A program made the position numbers and the translations under genes. 64,000 bases of DNA from Jannaschia seosinensis (GTDB taxonomy: Bacteria > Pseudomonadota > Alphaproteobacteria > Rhodobacterales > Rhodobacteraceae), in the NCBI RefSeq assembly GCF_001408515.1, contig NZ_CYPR01000055.1, forward strand, positions 1 to 64,000, read 5' to 3'. Below the pieces are notes generated by a model. The model searched no databases, was not told the DNA's origin, and saw only the letters and a list, made by a program, of their open reading frames with translations. Numbering within the stretch: the stretch's first letter is position 1; every line of letters starts with the position of its first letter. Positions 1 through 10,340 of this stretch are shown here, one piece after another.

Positions 1-264
1 GTTTTTCTGACGCTTGACGAAGGGCCTGACGTATTGCGGCGCGATAAGTTTCGCTTCATGGCCGAGCGATTCCATCTCCCGCGCCCAGTAACTGGCGCTA
101 CCGCAAGCCTCGAACACGACAATGCACGCGGGCTGCTCGAACATGAACCGCCGGAACTGCTCCCGCGTCAGCTTCTTCCGGAACTTCACCTGCCCCGTCA
201 TCGAAGCTCCGTGCACTTGGAAAACTCGCTTTGCCAAGTCCACCCCGATCATCGTATCCTTCAT
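1..264 (-). CDS. IS110-family transposase, N-terminal part (cut by window edge)
   Basis: The minus strand from ATG at 264 reads 88 codons without a stop to the window edge. The protein begins MKDTMIGVDLAKRVFQVHG and later shows VFEACGSASYWAREM and KLIAPQYVRPFVKRQKN. These are hallmarks of the RuvC-like DEDD domain of IS110/IS1111 transposases, with the first catalytic Asp in GVDLAK and the Glu in FEACG. IS110 enzymes are site-specific DDE/DEDD recombinases that act without conventional terminal inverted repeats. A GGAGGACGG ribosome-binding site precedes the start. The C-terminal Ser-containing domain lies outside the window, so intactness cannot be judged. Confidence 0.85.
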   Translation of the reverse strand, partial: MKDTMIGVDLAKRVFQVHGASMTGQVKFRKKLTREQFRRFMFEQPACIVVFEACGSASYWAREMESLGHEAKLIAPQYVRPFVKRQKN

Positions 265-348
265 CTCGCCGTCCTCCTCGCTGCGTGGCGTTGAACACCA
301 CGACCATGGCACATTGCGATGCCGTCTGGGGAGGGCGGCAACCATCCC

Positions 349-502
349 ATCTCCAAAGATGTAGGCCCAGGCGTAGCGGCAGTCCTTCGGTGCCCGCGGG
401 CGCGTCCCCTGTTGGCCAACGCGCGCCTCATCTTGGAACCAGACCTCCAGAGGCTTTTCCTTTGCCTCCTCAGGCAGGGCCGTGCGCACCAGTTCTGGAA
501 AG
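349..502 (-). pseudogene. IS630-family transposase, second-frame DDE fragment
   Basis: After the stop of the upstream frame is bypassed, this frame reads FPELVRTALPEEAKEKPLEV followed by WFQDEARVGQQG and TRPRAPKDCRYAWAYIFGD. This is the start of the IS630 DDE catalytic domain, including the first catalytic Asp in WFQDEARVG. Compared with the usual family pattern, the roughly ten residues normally between GQQG and TRPRAP are missing in frame, which looks like a short deletion. Homology stops near 349, so the other catalytic residues are gone and the element cannot encode a working enzyme. Confidence 0.7.
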
Positions 503-991
503 TTTTTTATATAGCTCCTGGGCGTCTGGATCGCTCTGCGGATGACGCGGCCGCGCCGACAGCTTCACGAAGCCGAGCCGGCGGAGGATCGAGCTCATCG
601 TCCGCTCCGCCACGCGAATGCCAAAGCGGCGCTCCACCACTGCGCACAGATCGACCCGCCGCCAGCGCACAACTCCGTCCATCTCCGGGTCCGGCCCCGC
701 TTCGACGATCGCCGCCAGCTCGCTCATCTGCTCCGTGCTGAGCATGGGCGTCCGGCCCGGAAGAGGACGATCGATGAGACCCGACAGCCCCTCCGCATTA
801 TAGCGATGAACCCAGTCGCGCAGGGTCTGCCGATCCATCCCGCAACTCTCTGCCGCCTCCGTCCGTGTCCGCCCGTCGAGCACGAAGGCCAGCGCAAGCA
901 TCCGCCGCGACGCCCTTGCGTCCTTCGCCCGCGCCGCCTCGCGCCGTAGGTCCGCCGCCGACAGCTCCCTACGCGTGATCTCCACCCCCAT
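470..991 (-). pseudogene. IS630-family transposase, N-terminal DNA-binding half
   Basis: The 173-codon frame carries the N-terminal region typical of IS630 transposases. It has a helix-turn-helix around residues 35-65 (TRTEAAESCGMDRQTLRDWV) and a winged-helix segment around residues 100-150 (RFGIRVAERTMSSILRRLG). The frame leaves the family alignment at a run of six A/T base pairs at 503-508 and ends in 14 unrelated residues. The continuation of the family sequence lies in the next frame, as a separate fragment. Some IS630 elements use programmed slippage at such a run, but here the downstream half is also deleted, so I treat the gene as dead. Its start is ATG at 991. Confidence 0.75.
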
Positions 992-1103
992 GCTGATCCT
1001 CCCTCACATCCCAGAGAGAGTGAATCAGCAACTGACACACCTGGGAAGCCCTCACAGAGTCAAAGCCTCCGGCCGTTGGTATAAGTGCTCCGGACTGAAC
1101 AGG

Positions 1104-2780
1104 TCACTCGGCAGCTAGCCTGGTGATAAGGACCGTCACTTCCGGCCGCTTGCCGACCTCATCCTGCGCGATCTTGCGGACGCCCTTGACGATCAGATCC
1201 TCGAGCGCCTCATCGTCGTCGGCGACCTTCCGGCTTATCCGGGCGAGGGCACCGGCAAGATGCTCTTCCATCATGTCGGACAGGGAGGCGGAGCCGCGCA
1301 CCTCTTCGGGGATACCGCGGATATCGACCCAGGTATCCTCAAGCACGTCGCCATCGTCGTCCACCATCACGGCGACCACCACGAGACCGTTCAGCGCGAT
1401 GCGCAGACGGTCGCGAATGACGCCGTCGAACTGTCCCACCAACGCGGAGCCGTCGAGATAAGTGCGGCCGGTTTCGACATGGCCCACCACTTCCGGCTTG
1501 TTGCCGGCCAGGTCCAGCATAGTGCCGTTTGGCGCGACGATCCCGGTCCGGCCGGTCGCTTCGGCCAGCTTGGCGTGCTCGCGCAGGTGCCGGTGTTCGC
1601 CATGCATCGGAATGACGACCTGCGGGTTGGTGATCTCGTGGATCCGCTCCAGGTCGGGGCGGTTGGCGTGGCCCGAGACGTGATACAGCCCGTCATCGTC
1701 GGTCACGACATCGACGCCCATCTCCGAGAAGTTGTTCATGATCCGGGCGACTTCCTTCTCGTTGCCCGGGATCGTCTTGGAGGAGAACAGGAACGTGTCG
1801 CCCTCGCGCATTTCCATGCCGAAATACTTGCCGCGCGAAAGCTGTGCGGAGGCGGCGCGCCGCTCCCCCTGGCTTCCGGTGACGATCAGCATCAGGTTCT
1901 CACGCGGGATATCGGCCGCTTCCTCGGGGCTCACGGTCGGCGGGAAGTCGGTCAGGAGCCCCTCCTCCGTCGCGGCCTCGGTCATGCGGCGCATGGCGCG
2001 GCCCATCAGGCAGACGGAGCGGCCTGCCGCCTCCCCCGCCTTCGCCAGCGATTGCAGCCGCGCGACGTTCGACGCGAAGGTCGTGGCGACGAAGAGCCCC
2101 TTGGACGCGGCCACCAGCGGCCGCAAGTTCGGCGCGACCTGCGCCTCCGACCGGCCGGGATGTCTCGAGAACACGTTGGTCGAATCGCAGATCAGCGCCC
2201 GCACGCCCGGCTTCGCCGCCTCGGCCCAGAGGTCGGGGTCGAATGCCTCGCCTACGATGGGCGACGGGTCGAGCTTGAAATCGCCGGAATGGATTACCCG
2301 GCCCGCGGGGCTGTCGATGACGAGCGCGGCGGATTCCGGGATGGAGTGGGAGATCGGCAGGAAGCTCACGGAGAACGGTCCCGCCGTCACCGTCTCGGGG
2401 AAGGCCGGCGCGGTCCGGACCATTTTCGGGTCCTGCCCCTTTTCGGAAAGCTTGCGGCGCGCGAGATTGGCGGTGAACTTGCGCGCGTGGATCGGCTTCT
2501 TCAGCTGCTGGAACAGGTGGCCGACGCCGCCGACGTGGTCCTCGTGGCCGTGGGTGATGAACACCGCCTCCAGCCGGTCGAGATTGTCCTTGAGCCACGA
2601 GATGTCGGGCAGGATGACATCCACCCCCGGCGTCGTGTCCATGTCCGGAAAGGCGATGCCCAGATCCACGAGGATCAGGCGCTCGCGCCCCTCCGCGCCA
2701 TATCCGTAGACATAGGCGTTCATGCCGATTTCGCCCGCGCCCCCGAGGGGCAGATAGATCAGACGGTTGCGTCCGCTCAT
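1104..2780 (-). CDS. rnj: Ribonuclease J (metallo-beta-lactamase/beta-CASP RNase)
   Basis: The 558-residue protein matches RNase J in length and order: a metallo-beta-lactamase fold with the zinc motif HGHEDH at residues 77-82, a beta-CASP insert, and a C-terminal domain. RNase J has 5'-3' exonuclease and endonuclease activity in mRNA decay and rRNA maturation. The conserved SGHANRPDLERI and IPMHGEHRH segments fit the beta-CASP family. It is the last gene of the long minus-strand nuo-birA-coaX-rnj run. Its ATG overlaps the coaX stop codon by four bases, which implies translational coupling. The 3' side faces the IS remnant, and no terminator hairpin is obvious before it. Confidence 0.93.
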   Translation of the reverse strand: MSGRNRLIYLPLGGAGEIGMNAYVYGYGAEGRERLILVDLGIAFPDMDTTPGVDVILPDISWLKDNLDRLEAVFITHGHEDHVGGVGHLFQQLKKPIHARKFTANLARRKLSEKGQDPKMVRTAPAFPETVTAGPFSVSFLPISHSIPESAALVIDSPAGRVIHSGDFKLDPSPIVGEAFDPDLWAEAAKPGVRALICDSTNVFSRHPGRSEAQVAPNLRPLVAASKGLFVATTFASNVARLQSLAKAGEAAGRSVCLMGRAMRRMTEAATEEGLLTDFPPTVSPEEAADIPRENLMLIVTGSQGERRAASAQLSRGKYFGMEMREGDTFLFSSKTIPGNEKEVARIMNNFSEMGVDVVTDDDGLYHVSGHANRPDLERIHEITNPQVVIPMHGEHRHLREHAKLAEATGRTGIVAPNGTMLDLAGNKPEVVGHVETGRTYLDGSALVGQFDGVIRDRLRIALNGLVVVAVMVDDDGDVLEDTWVDIRGIPEEVRGSASLSDMMEEHLAGALARISRKVADDDEALEDLIVKGVRKIAQDEVGKRPEVTVLITRLAAE

Positions 2781-3550
2781 GTGAAGTCCTTGTTGAATTC
2801 GTGAATGACGGTCAGGCCATGCATCGTGAGGTCGTCTTCGAAGGCGTCGAAGAGGCTCTCGGCCTGTTGGAAAAGCGGGGCGAGCCCCCCGGTGGCGATT
2901 ACTTTCATCGGCCGGTCGCGTTCCGCGCGGATCCGGGCCGAAAGTTCCTTGATGAGGCCGACATAGCCCCAGAATATTCCCGACTGCATGCAGGCGACGG
3001 TGTTGGTGCCGACTACGCGCTGCGGCTGGGTGATGTCCACATGCGGCAGCGCGGCCGCGGCCATGTGCAGCGCCTCGAGCGACAGGTTCACCCCGGGCGC
3101 GATGGCGCCCCCAACATACGCGCCGTCATGGTCCACGACATCGAATGTAGTGGCCGTGCCGAAATCTACAACGATCAGATCGCCGCCATGCCGATCGAAG
3201 GCGCCCGCCGTGTTCACCAGCCGATCGGGCCCGACGGTCGTGCCCGCATCGACACGTGGCGGAACGGGCAAGGCGCAGTCGGGCTTGCCCACGACAAGGG
3301 GACGGGTGTCGAAGTAGCGGTCGCACAGGACCCGCAGGTTGAAGACCACGCGCGGCACGGTCGAGGAAATCACGCATTCGCGGATCGTCACGTCGATATC
3401 GCGCAGGTTCATCGACGTGCGCAGCCAGGCGTAATATTCGTCGGCGGTGCAATGCGCATTGGTGGCACGGCGCCAGGACGCCACGAAGGTGGTGCCGTCC
3501 CAGACGGCGAAGACGGTGTTGGTATTGCCGCAATCGATCGTCAGGAGCAT
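2777..3550 (-). CDS. coaX: Type III pantothenate kinase
   Basis: The 257-residue protein carries the type III pantothenate kinase motifs. These are an N-terminal ATP-binding stretch [19 protein letters not shown], a central GPDRLVNTAGAF loop that supplies the substrate-binding Asp-Arg, and VVDFGTATTFDVV. It phosphorylates pantothenate, the first step of coenzyme A synthesis. It lies between birA (10-base overlap at its start) and rnj (4-base ATGA overlap at its stop), so it is expected to be co-transcribed and partly translationally coupled. A birA-coaX pair is common in alphaproteobacteria. Length and motifs are normal. Confidence 0.94.
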   Translation of the reverse strand: MLLTIDCGNTNTVFAVWDGTTFVASWRRATNAHCTADEYYAWLRTSMNLRDIDVTIRECVISSTVPRVVFNLRVLCDRYFDTRPLVVGKPDCALPVPPRVDAGTTVGPDRLVNTAGAFDRHGGDLIVVDFGTATTFDVVDHDGAYVGGAIAPGVNLSLEALHMAAAALPHVDITQPQRVVGTNTVACMQSGIFWGYVGLIKELSARIRAERDRPMKVIATGGLAPLFQQAESLFDAFEDDLTMHGLTVIHEFNKDFT

Positions 3551-4275
3551 GTCGCCACCCCTTCAAAGAACACATCTCCCGCAGCGACGCGGCGTGGCCC
3601 CGCGGAGGTGCCGAGCATCAGGCAGCCATCAGCGTCGAGATCGTCGAACGTGCCCTGCATTGTCTCGGCCATCGTCCGCACCGTGACCGGCGCGTGCAGA
3701 TTGGCGGCGCGCGCAAGCCAGTCGGCGCGAGTGCGGTCGAAGGGCTGCGCCTCGCGGGCGGCGAAGGCGGGAGCGAGCGCATCGAGCATGGCTTCGGGCG
3801 TGACTCGCAGGCCGGTCGCCTCCATCAGGGAGACGGGGCGGAGGGCGTCGGGCTCGACCGCTTCGGGTCGCGGAGCGGCAAGCAGATTGATGCCGACACC
3901 CAGGACGAGGACGCCCGGCTCGGGGCATTCGAGGAGGATGCCAGCAAGTTTGCCCCCCTCCAGCAGAACGTCATTGGGCCATTTCAGCGCAAGGCCCTGC
4001 ACCCCTAGTGCTGTCAGCGTATCGTGAAGCGCCAGCGACGCGGTGAAGCTGCGCAGCGCCATCCGGGCGGGCCCGTCGCCCGGTCGCCAGATCAGCGAGG
4101 CGGCGAAATTGCCCGATGGCGTGGACCACGCCCGGCCACGGCGACCGCGCGCGGCACTCTGGCGATGCGCCAGGATCCAGGTCGGCTGCGTGGGGGTACG
4201 GCGCAGGGCCTCCGCCGAGGTGCTGTCCACCTCGTCCAGAACGACCCGCGCGATGCCGGCGGGCCAGTCTGTCAC
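3541..4275 (-). CDS. birA: Biotin--[acetyl-CoA-carboxylase] ligase
   Basis: The protein is 244 residues from a GTG start at 4275. The biotin-protein ligase signature GRRGRAW lies at residues 44-50, followed by the lysine motif in [20 protein letters not shown]. There is no N-terminal helix-turn-helix, so this is a monofunctional ligase that cannot act as a DNA-binding repressor. It attaches biotin to carboxylase subunits; the MccA subunit encoded at 27912-29843 is a likely client. GTG is preferred because it overlaps the nuoN stop (GTGA), while the more upstream ATG would extend the protein through arginine-rich sequence antisense-like to nuoN. The stop overlaps the coaX start. Confidence 0.92.
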   Translation of the reverse strand: MTDWPAGIARVVLDEVDSTSAEALRRTPTQPTWILAHRQSAARGRRGRAWSTPSGNFAASLIWRPGDGPARMALRSFTASLALHDTLTALGVQGLALKWPNDVLLEGGKLAGILLECPEPGVLVLGVGINLLAAPRPEAVEPDALRPVSLMEATGLRVTPEAMLDALAPAFAAREAQPFDRTRADWLARAANLHAPVTVRTMAETMQGTFDDLDADGCLMLGTSAGPRRVAAGDVFFEGVATCS

Positions 4276-5705
4276 ACCCCGACCAACGTGATTGCGGCCA
4301 CGGCCGCCAGCCCCTCGATCCCGAACATGTTGATGACGCCCAGAACCATGATCAGCGCGGAGACGACCATGGCGAACCACTGCACCGGCGGCATGTCACG
4401 GTCGAGATGCGTCTCTGCCTCGCCGAAATACACAAGGTAGACGATGCGGAGATAGTAGAACGCCCCGATGACCGTCGCGATGACACCCGCGATGGCAAGC
4501 CAGGCGAGCCCCGCCTCGACAGCGGCCTGGAGCACGTAGAGCTTGGCAAAGAAGCCGACCATCGGCGGGATGCCGGCAAGCGAGAACATCAGAACAAGCA
4601 GGCAGAGCGCGGCGCCGGGACGGGCCTTCGAGAGTTGATTGAGCGAGGCGATGTCGGTCGTCTCCCTGCCCTCGCGGCGCATCGACAGGATGAAGGCGAA
4701 GGTGCCGATGTTCATCACCACGTAGATCGCCATGTACAGGAGCATCGCCTGCACCCCGCCGGCCGTCCCCGCGGCGAGGCCCATCAGCGCGTAGCCCATA
4801 TGCGCAACTGACGAGTAGGCCATCAGCCGCTTGATGTCGGATTGTCCGATCGCGGCAATCGATCCCACGAACATTGAGGCTAGCGAGAGGAAGGCGACGA
4901 TCTGCTGCCAGTCGCCGACGATACCGCCAAAGGCGTCGAACACGATTCGCGCGAACATCGCCATGGCCGCGACCTTGGGCGCTGTGGCGAGGAAGGCGGT
5001 GACCGGTGTGGGCGAGCCTTCATAGACGTCCGGCGTCCACATGTGGAACGGCGCGGCCGAGACCTTGAAGGCGAGCCCCGAGAGGATGAACACGAGACCG
5101 AAGAGCAGGCCGAGCGGCGTCTCGCCCGATGCGGCGAGAATGACACCGCGGAATTCCGTCGTCCCGGCAAAGCCGTAGGTCAGCGAGATGCCGTAGAGCA
5201 GCAGACCCGAGCTGAGCGCGCCCAGCACGAAGTATTTGAGCCCGGCCTCCGTCGAGCGGATGCTGTCGCGGCGCATGGAGGCGACGACGTAGAGCGACAG
5301 GGACTGAAGCTCCAGCCCCATATAGAGCGTCAGCAGGTTGCCGGAGGCCACCATCACCATCATGCCGATCACGGACAGCGTGATGAGGATCGGATATTCG
5401 AACTTCATCAGGCCGGCGCGACGCATGTAATCGTGACCCAGCAACAAGACCGCCGCAGCCGACAGAAGGATCGTCACCTGCGCGAAGCGGGAGAACCCGT
5501 CCTTGACGATCATGAACGAGAAGCCGGTGCCGACATCGGGGGAGACGCCGATCCAGAACGCGATGATCGTGAACAGGGCCGCGGTGGTCCACAAAAGCGG
5601 CTTCGCCAGCGCATCCTTGCCCGTGTAGACGGCCACGAGCAGGGCGCCCATGGCGTAGATCGCCAGGATGATCTCGGGCAGGATGATTGTCAGGTCGGCG
5701 CTCAT
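4272..5705 (-). CDS. nuoN: NADH-quinone oxidoreductase subunit N
   Basis: This 477-residue polytopic membrane protein is the ND2-type antiporter-like subunit of complex I and helps pump protons. Family landmarks visible are [17 protein letters not shown], with the conserved Glu, and [19 protein letters not shown] in the discontinuous-helix region. The start is ATG at 5705 ([11 protein letters not shown]); an upstream in-frame ATG at 5894 would add 63 non-membrane residues antisense-like to nuoM and is rejected. It lies 13 bases behind nuoM, and its stop overlaps the birA GTG, so the operon continues into biotin and CoA metabolism. Confidence 0.95.
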   Translation of the reverse strand: MSADLTIILPEIILAIYAMGALLVAVYTGKDALAKPLLWTTAALFTIIAFWIGVSPDVGTGFSFMIVKDGFSRFAQVTILLSAAAVLLLGHDYMRRAGLMKFEYPILITLSVIGMMVMVASGNLLTLYMGLELQSLSLYVVASMRRDSIRSTEAGLKYFVLGALSSGLLLYGISLTYGFAGTTEFRGVILAASGETPLGLLFGLVFILSGLAFKVSAAPFHMWTPDVYEGSPTPVTAFLATAPKVAAMAMFARIVFDAFGGIVGDWQQIVAFLSLASMFVGSIAAIGQSDIKRLMAYSSVAHMGYALMGLAAGTAGGVQAMLLYMAIYVVMNIGTFAFILSMRREGRETTDIASLNQLSKARPGAALCLLVLMFSLAGIPPMVGFFAKLYVLQAAVEAGLAWLAIAGVIATVIGAFYYLRIVYLVYFGEAETHLDRDMPPVQWFAMVVSALIMVLGVINMFGIEGLAAVAAITLVGV

Positions 5706-5718
5706 GGGCACGTCTCTC

Positions 5719-7266
5719 TCAGTGGTCGGCGCCCGCAACGTCGTGCTGGAGCACGAAGTTCGCGGTGGCGACGTCGTAGGTCTCGGCGAGCAACGCGGTC
5801 GTCGGGCCGATGATATCGGTGACGAGGCTCGGATAGACGCCAAGAAGGATGGTGGCGATGACGAGCGGGGCGAAGATCGCCTTCTCCCGTCCATTCATGT
5901 CGGTGATGGAGCGCAGGGACTCCTTGATTAGATCGCCGAACACAACCCTGCGATAGAGCCACAGGGCGTAGCCGGCCGACAGGATCACCCCGGTACAGGC
6001 CACGAAGGCGACCCAGGTGTTGACCTGGAACACGCCGACGAGGGTCAGGAATTCTCCGACGAAGCCGGACGTGCCGGGCAGGCCGACATTGGCGAGGGTG
6101 AACAGCATGAAGACGGCGGCATAGGCGGGCATCCGGTTCACGAGCCCGCCATAGGCGTCGATGTCACGCGTATGCATCCGGTCGTAGATCACCCCCACGC
6201 ACAGGAACAGCGCGCCGGAGATGAATCCGTGGGAAAGCATCTGGAAGATTGCGCCGTCGATACCCTGCCGGTTGGCGGCGAAGATCCCCATGGTGACGAA
6301 GCCCATATGCGCGACCGACGAATAGGCCACGAGCTTCTTCATGTCCTGCTGCATCATCGCCACGAGCGAGGCGTAGACGATGGCGATCGCCGACAGCCAC
6401 AGGACCAGCGGGCCCATGACCTCGGACCCGATGGGGAACATCGGCAGCGAGAAGCGCAGGAAGCCGTAGCCCCCCATCTTGAGCAGGATCGCCGCCAGAA
6501 CGACGGAGCCCGCCGTCGGCGCCTGGACGTGCGCATCGGGCAGCCAGGTGTGCACGGGCCACATCGGCATCTTGACGGCGAAGGACGCGAAGAAGGCCAG
6601 CCAGAGGACGGTCTGCAACCCGCCCACGATGTTGAGGCCGAGCACCCGCATCGGCACCGACGAGAATTCGTGCGCGAGCAGAGCCGGAATATCCGTCGTT
6701 CCCGCGTCGAGATACATCGCGATCATCGCGATCAGCATCAGGACGGAGCCCAGCAGCGTGTAGAGGAAGAACTTGAATGCTGCATAGATCCGGTTCGCCC
6801 CGCCCCAGATCCCGATGATCAGGAACATCGGGATCAGACCCGCTTCGAAGAACAGGTAGAACAGGATCAGGTCGAGCGCGCAGAACACGCCGATCATCAA
6901 TCCCTCAAGCACGAGGAGCGCGATCATGTAATCCTTCACCCGCGTCGTCACCTCCCAGCAGGAGGCGATCACCAGGGGCATGAGGAAGGTCGTCAGCATC
7001 ACGAACAGGACCGAGATGCCGTCAACGCCCATCTTGTATTGCAGGCCGAGAAGCCAGTCGCGCTCTTCGACGAACTGGAAGCCGGGATCAAGCGGCTCAA
7101 ACCCGAAGAGCACGAAGAGCGACACGATGAAGGTGAACGTCGTGGCACCCAGAGCCAGCCATTTGGCATTCCGCCGGGCCGCCTCGTCGTCGCCGCGCAG
7201 GAAGAGCGCCAGGATCCCGGCCGCGATGAGCGGTGTGAACGTGATGATGGAGAGAAGGTTGGCCAT
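5719..7266 (-). CDS. nuoM: NADH-quinone oxidoreductase subunit M
   Basis: The 515-residue ND4-type antiporter-like subunit belongs to the membrane arm of complex I. Diagnostic segments are [17 protein letters not shown], with the conserved acidic residue of helix 5, and [20 protein letters not shown], with the conserved Lys and the broken-helix region. The protein is hydrophobic throughout, consistent with about 14 transmembrane helices. It sits three bases after nuoL and just before nuoN, the standard L-M-N order. Length is normal for alphaproteobacteria. Confidence 0.96.
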   Translation of the reverse strand: MANLLSIITFTPLIAAGILALFLRGDDEAARRNAKWLALGATTFTFIVSLFVLFGFEPLDPGFQFVEERDWLLGLQYKMGVDGISVLFVMLTTFLMPLVIASCWEVTTRVKDYMIALLVLEGLMIGVFCALDLILFYLFFEAGLIPMFLIIGIWGGANRIYAAFKFFLYTLLGSVLMLIAMIAMYLDAGTTDIPALLAHEFSSVPMRVLGLNIVGGLQTVLWLAFFASFAVKMPMWPVHTWLPDAHVQAPTAGSVVLAAILLKMGGYGFLRFSLPMFPIGSEVMGPLVLWLSAIAIVYASLVAMMQQDMKKLVAYSSVAHMGFVTMGIFAANRQGIDGAIFQMLSHGFISGALFLCVGVIYDRMHTRDIDAYGGLVNRMPAYAAVFMLFTLANVGLPGTSGFVGEFLTLVGVFQVNTWVAFVACTGVILSAGYALWLYRRVVFGDLIKESLRSITDMNGREKAIFAPLVIATILLGVYPSLVTDIIGPTTALLAETYDVATANFVLQHDVAGADH

Positions 7267-7269
7267 TCT

Positions 7270-9345
7270 TTAGTTCCCGGCGGCGATCGTCGTCCAGGTG
7301 ATGAGGATCACGATCCCGATGACCATCGCGAAGGCATAGGTGAAGATGTAGCCCGACTGCGCGCGGTTGAGCCATTTGGTGGCGAAGGGCACGAGCCCCA
7401 TGGCGAGACCGTTGATCGATCCGTCGATCACCGTCCCGTCGCCGCGCTTCCACAGGAAGGTGCCGAGGCGCTTGGCGGGACGAACGAAGATGGTGTCGTA
7501 GATCTCGTCGAAGTACCACTTGTGCAGCAGGAACCGATGCAGCGGTCCCAACTGGCCGACCCACTGGCCCGGCAGAGCGGGCTGCCGGATATAGGCGAGC
7601 CAAGCGGCGGCGAAGCCGATGAGCATGGCCACGAAGGGCGAGACCTTGACCCAGACCGGCACGTGATGCGCATCGTCGATGATGTTGTTGTCGGGCCCCA
7701 TGTAGATCGCGCCCGCGCCGGGCGGCGCGTAGGCCACGGGTTCCGACGTCTCGGCCTCGCCGAGTTCGGTGATGTCGCCTGATCCCTCGCCGTGGCCCGC
7801 CGCCTCGGCGACGGTCTCGGTTGCGGGGATGCCGAAGAATTCCTCGATTGCGTGGTCGTCGCCGAAATAGCTGTTGTACCAGACCATGCCCGCGAGGACG
7901 GAGCCGACCGCGAGGACGCCGAGCGGCACCGTCATGACGAGCGGGCTCTCATGCGCGTGATCGTGCGTGTGCCTGTCGCCGCGTGGCGTGCCGAAGAAGG
8001 TCAGGAACATCAGCCGCCAAGAGTAGAAACTCGTGAGCATGGCCGCGATGACCAGCAGCCAGAACGCCGCCGTGTTGCCCGCGAACGCCACCTCGATCAC
8101 GGCATCCTTGGACAGGAAGCCCGCGAAGCCGATATGGGTCAACGGAATGCCGACGCCGGTGATGGCGAGCGTGCCGATCATCATCGCCCAGAAGGTCAGC
8201 GGGATTTTCTTCCGCAGACCGCCATAGTTCCGCATGTCCTGCTCGTGGTGCATCGCATGGATGACCGAGCCGGCCCCGAGAAACAGCATCGCCTTGAAAA
8301 ACGCGTGCGTGAACAGGTGAAACATCGCGACCGAATAGGCGCCCAGACCCGCGGCCACGAACATGTAGCCAAGCTGTGAGCAGGTCGAATAGGCGATCAC
8401 GCGCTTGATATCCGTCTGCACCACGCCGACGGTTGCCGCGAAAAACGCCGTGAGCGCCCCGAGCACGACCACGAAGGTCATCGTCGCATCGGCAAATTCC
8501 ATGATCGGCGACATGCGGCAGACGAGGAACACGCCCGCCGTGACCATCGTCGCCGCGTGGATCAGGGCCGAAACCGGGGTCGGCCCCTCCATCGCGTCGG
8601 GAAGCCAGGTATGCAGGCCGAGTTGCGCCGATTTGCCCATGGCGCCGACGAACAGAAGGAAGGCGATCAGGTTGGCAGCGTTCCAGTCGGTCCACAGGAA
8701 CCGGATTTGCGTCTCGGCTATGGCGGGAGCGGCGGCGAAAACCTCGTCGAAGCCGATCGAGTCGGTCAAATAGAACAGGCCGAAGATGCCGAGCAGGAAG
8801 CCGAAGTCGCCCACGCGATTGACGATGAACGCCTTCATTGCGGCCGCGCCGGCCGACGGCTTGCGCCAGTAGAAGCCGATCAGGAGATAGGAGGCGACAC
8901 CAACCCCCTCCCATCCGAAGAAGAGCTGCAGCAGGTTGTCGGCCGTCACCAGCGCCAGCATCGCGAAGGTGAAGAAGGACAGGTACGCGAAGAAACGCGG
9001 CTTGAAGGTCTCTCCCTCGCGCCATTGCGGATCCTGATCCATGTAACCGAAGGAATAGAGGTGCACGAGCGCCGAGACGGTCGTGATCACCACCAGCATG
9101 ATCGCCGTCAGCCGGTCCAGGCGGATCGACCAGTCGGTGGCGAGCGATCCGCTCTCGATCCAGGACATGAGGAAGATGCGCTGTGTCACGCCATCATGGG
9201 ACAGGAAGACGATCCAGGACAGCAGTGCCACAAGAAACAAGATCGCAGTGGCCGTCACGATGGCGGCCTTCTCGCCGATCACGCGCCAGCCGAACCCGCA
9301 GATCAGCGCGCCGACGAGAGGGGCGAGGAGAATGATGGGTGTCAT
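7270..9345 (-). CDS. nuoL: NADH-quinone oxidoreductase subunit L
   Basis: The 691-residue ND5-type subunit forms the distal end of the complex I membrane arm and carries the long lateral helix. Motifs include [39 protein letters not shown] and [20 protein letters not shown] hydrophilic, acidic stretch around residues 490-545 ([20 protein letters not shown] and following) interrupts the C-terminal helices; loops of this kind vary between species. The start ATG at 9345 lies four bases after the nuoK stop. Confidence 0.96.
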   Translation of the reverse strand: MTPIILLAPLVGALICGFGWRVIGEKAAIVTATAILFLVALLSWIVFLSHDGVTQRIFLMSWIESGSLATDWSIRLDRLTAIMLVVITTVSALVHLYSFGYMDQDPQWREGETFKPRFFAYLSFFTFAMLALVTADNLLQLFFGWEGVGVASYLLIGFYWRKPSAGAAAMKAFIVNRVGDFGFLLGIFGLFYLTDSIGFDEVFAAAPAIAETQIRFLWTDWNAANLIAFLLFVGAMGKSAQLGLHTWLPDAMEGPTPVSALIHAATMVTAGVFLVCRMSPIMEFADATMTFVVVLGALTAFFAATVGVVQTDIKRVIAYSTCSQLGYMFVAAGLGAYSVAMFHLFTHAFFKAMLFLGAGSVIHAMHHEQDMRNYGGLRKKIPLTFWAMMIGTLAITGVGIPLTHIGFAGFLSKDAVIEVAFAGNTAAFWLLVIAAMLTSFYSWRLMFLTFFGTPRGDRHTHDHAHESPLVMTVPLGVLAVGSVLAGMVWYNSYFGDDHAIEEFFGIPATETVAEAAGHGEGSGDITELGEAETSEPVAYAPPGAGAIYMGPDNNIIDDAHHVPVWVKVSPFVAMLIGFAAAWLAYIRQPALPGQWVGQLGPLHRFLLHKWYFDEIYDTIFVRPAKRLGTFLWKRGDGTVIDGSINGLAMGLVPFATKWLNRAQSGYIFTYAFAMVIGIVILITWTTIAAGN

Positions 9346-9349
9346 GGGT

Positions 9350-9655
9350 TCAGCCCTTCATCCTGTTGACGTCTTCGACGTCGATGGTGCCGCTGTTGCG
9401 GAAGAAGCATACGAGGATGGCCAGCCCGATCGCGGCCTCGGCGGCGGCGACCGTCAGGACGAACAATGTGAAGACCTGCCCCGTCAGATCGCCGAGAAAT
9501 CCGGAGAAGGCGACGAAGTTGATGTTCACCGCCAGCAAAACAAGCTCGATCGACATCAGGATGATGATGATGTTCTTCCGGTTCAGGAAGATACCGAAGA
9601 TGCCGATCACGAAGAGCGCGGCGGCCACGGTAAGGTAGTGTTCGAGTCCGATCAT
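9350..9655 (-). CDS. nuoK: NADH-quinone oxidoreductase subunit K
   Basis: The 101-residue ND4L-type subunit has three transmembrane helices. The two membrane-embedded glutamates needed for proton transfer are visible at Glu37 in [11 protein letters not shown] and Glu73 in [12 protein letters not shown]. Length and order (after nuoJ, before nuoL) are canonical. It follows the nuoJ stop by 70 bases, one of the wider gaps in the J-N block, and that gap shows no other reading frame of note. Confidence 0.96.
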   Translation of the reverse strand: MIGLEHYLTVAAALFVIGIFGIFLNRKNIIIILMSIELVLLAVNINFVAFSGFLGDLTGQVFTLFVLTVAAAEAAIGLAILVCFFRNSGTIDVEDVNRMKG

Positions 9656-9725
9656 CGTCTTCCTTTCGGGGCTGCCACCCGCTTGCGTTCTCTTGCGGCC
9701 CGGACGCGGCTCCGCGCGATCCCGG

Positions 9726-10340
9726 TTAGAGCCCCTGCCCCGGCTTCACGTCGTGCATCTCCATCGCCTTCTCCGGATCGCGCCACATCTGGTGAAGCAC
9801 GTTCTGCCGCTTGACGTCCTTGCGGTGGCGCAGGGTCAGGGCAATCGCGCCGATCATCGCGACGAGCAGGATCAGGCCGGCGAGCTGGAACATCAGGAAG
9901 TACTGGTCGTAAAGCACCAACCCGAGCGAGACGGTGTTGACCGTGGGCGGCACGGGCACGGTGGCGAGACCTTCTGCCATGAGAACGCCCTCGGCCGTTT
10001 CCCACACACCGTAGGCGATGGCGAGCTGCATCAGAAGGACGATCGCGATCAGACCGGCCAGCGGCACGTAGCGCGCCATCTCCGCCTTCAGCTCCGCGAA
10101 ATCCACGTCGAGCATCATCACCACGAACAGGAACAAAACCGCGACCGCACCGACATAGACGATGACGAGCAGCATCGCCACGAACTCCGCCCCGAGCAGG
10201 ACGAACAGGCCCGCCGTCGACAGGAATGTCAGGATAAGCCACAGCACGGAATGGACCGGATTGCGCGAGACCACGGTGAACAGGCCACCGGTCACGGTGA
10301 CGATCGCGAAGAGATAGAATGCGAAGTCGAGCACGGTCAT
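9726..10340 (-). CDS. nuoJ: NADH-quinone oxidoreductase subunit J
   Basis: The 204-residue ND6-type subunit has five predicted transmembrane helices, with the conserved region [20 protein letters not shown] in helix 3, where the pi-bulge is found in known structures. The start is ATG at 10340 ([14 protein letters not shown]). It overlaps the stop of the preceding carboxymuconolactone-decarboxylase-like gene by four bases (ATGA), whereas an upstream in-frame ATG would run through that gene out of its real frame. The C-terminal tail [20 protein letters not shown] is charged and presumably cytoplasmic. Confidence 0.95.
   Translation of the reverse strand: MTVLDFAFYLFAIVTVTGGLFTVVSRNPVHSVLWLILTFLSTAGLFVLLGAEFVAMLLVIVYVGAVAVLFLFVVMMLDVDFAELKAEMARYVPLAGLIAIVLLMQLAIAYGVWETAEGVLMAEGLATVPVPPTVNTVSLGLVLYDQYFLMFQLAGLILLVAMIGAIALTLRHRKDVKRQNVLHQMWRDPEKAMEMHDVKPGQGL

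Larger units (their letters stand above)
1..991 (-). mobile_element. Composite insertion-sequence remnant (IS110 joined to a broken IS630)
   Basis: Two transposase genes of unrelated families lie head to tail on the minus strand. An IS630-type gene is broken by a frameshift and by loss of its 3' half. About 85 bases past the last recognisable IS630 codons, an intact IS110-type start begins and runs off the left edge. The arrangement suggests that the IS110 element inserted into, or recombined with, an older IS630 copy. I could not define terminal repeats or target duplications for either element, so the outer boundaries are approximate. Confidence 0.7.
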
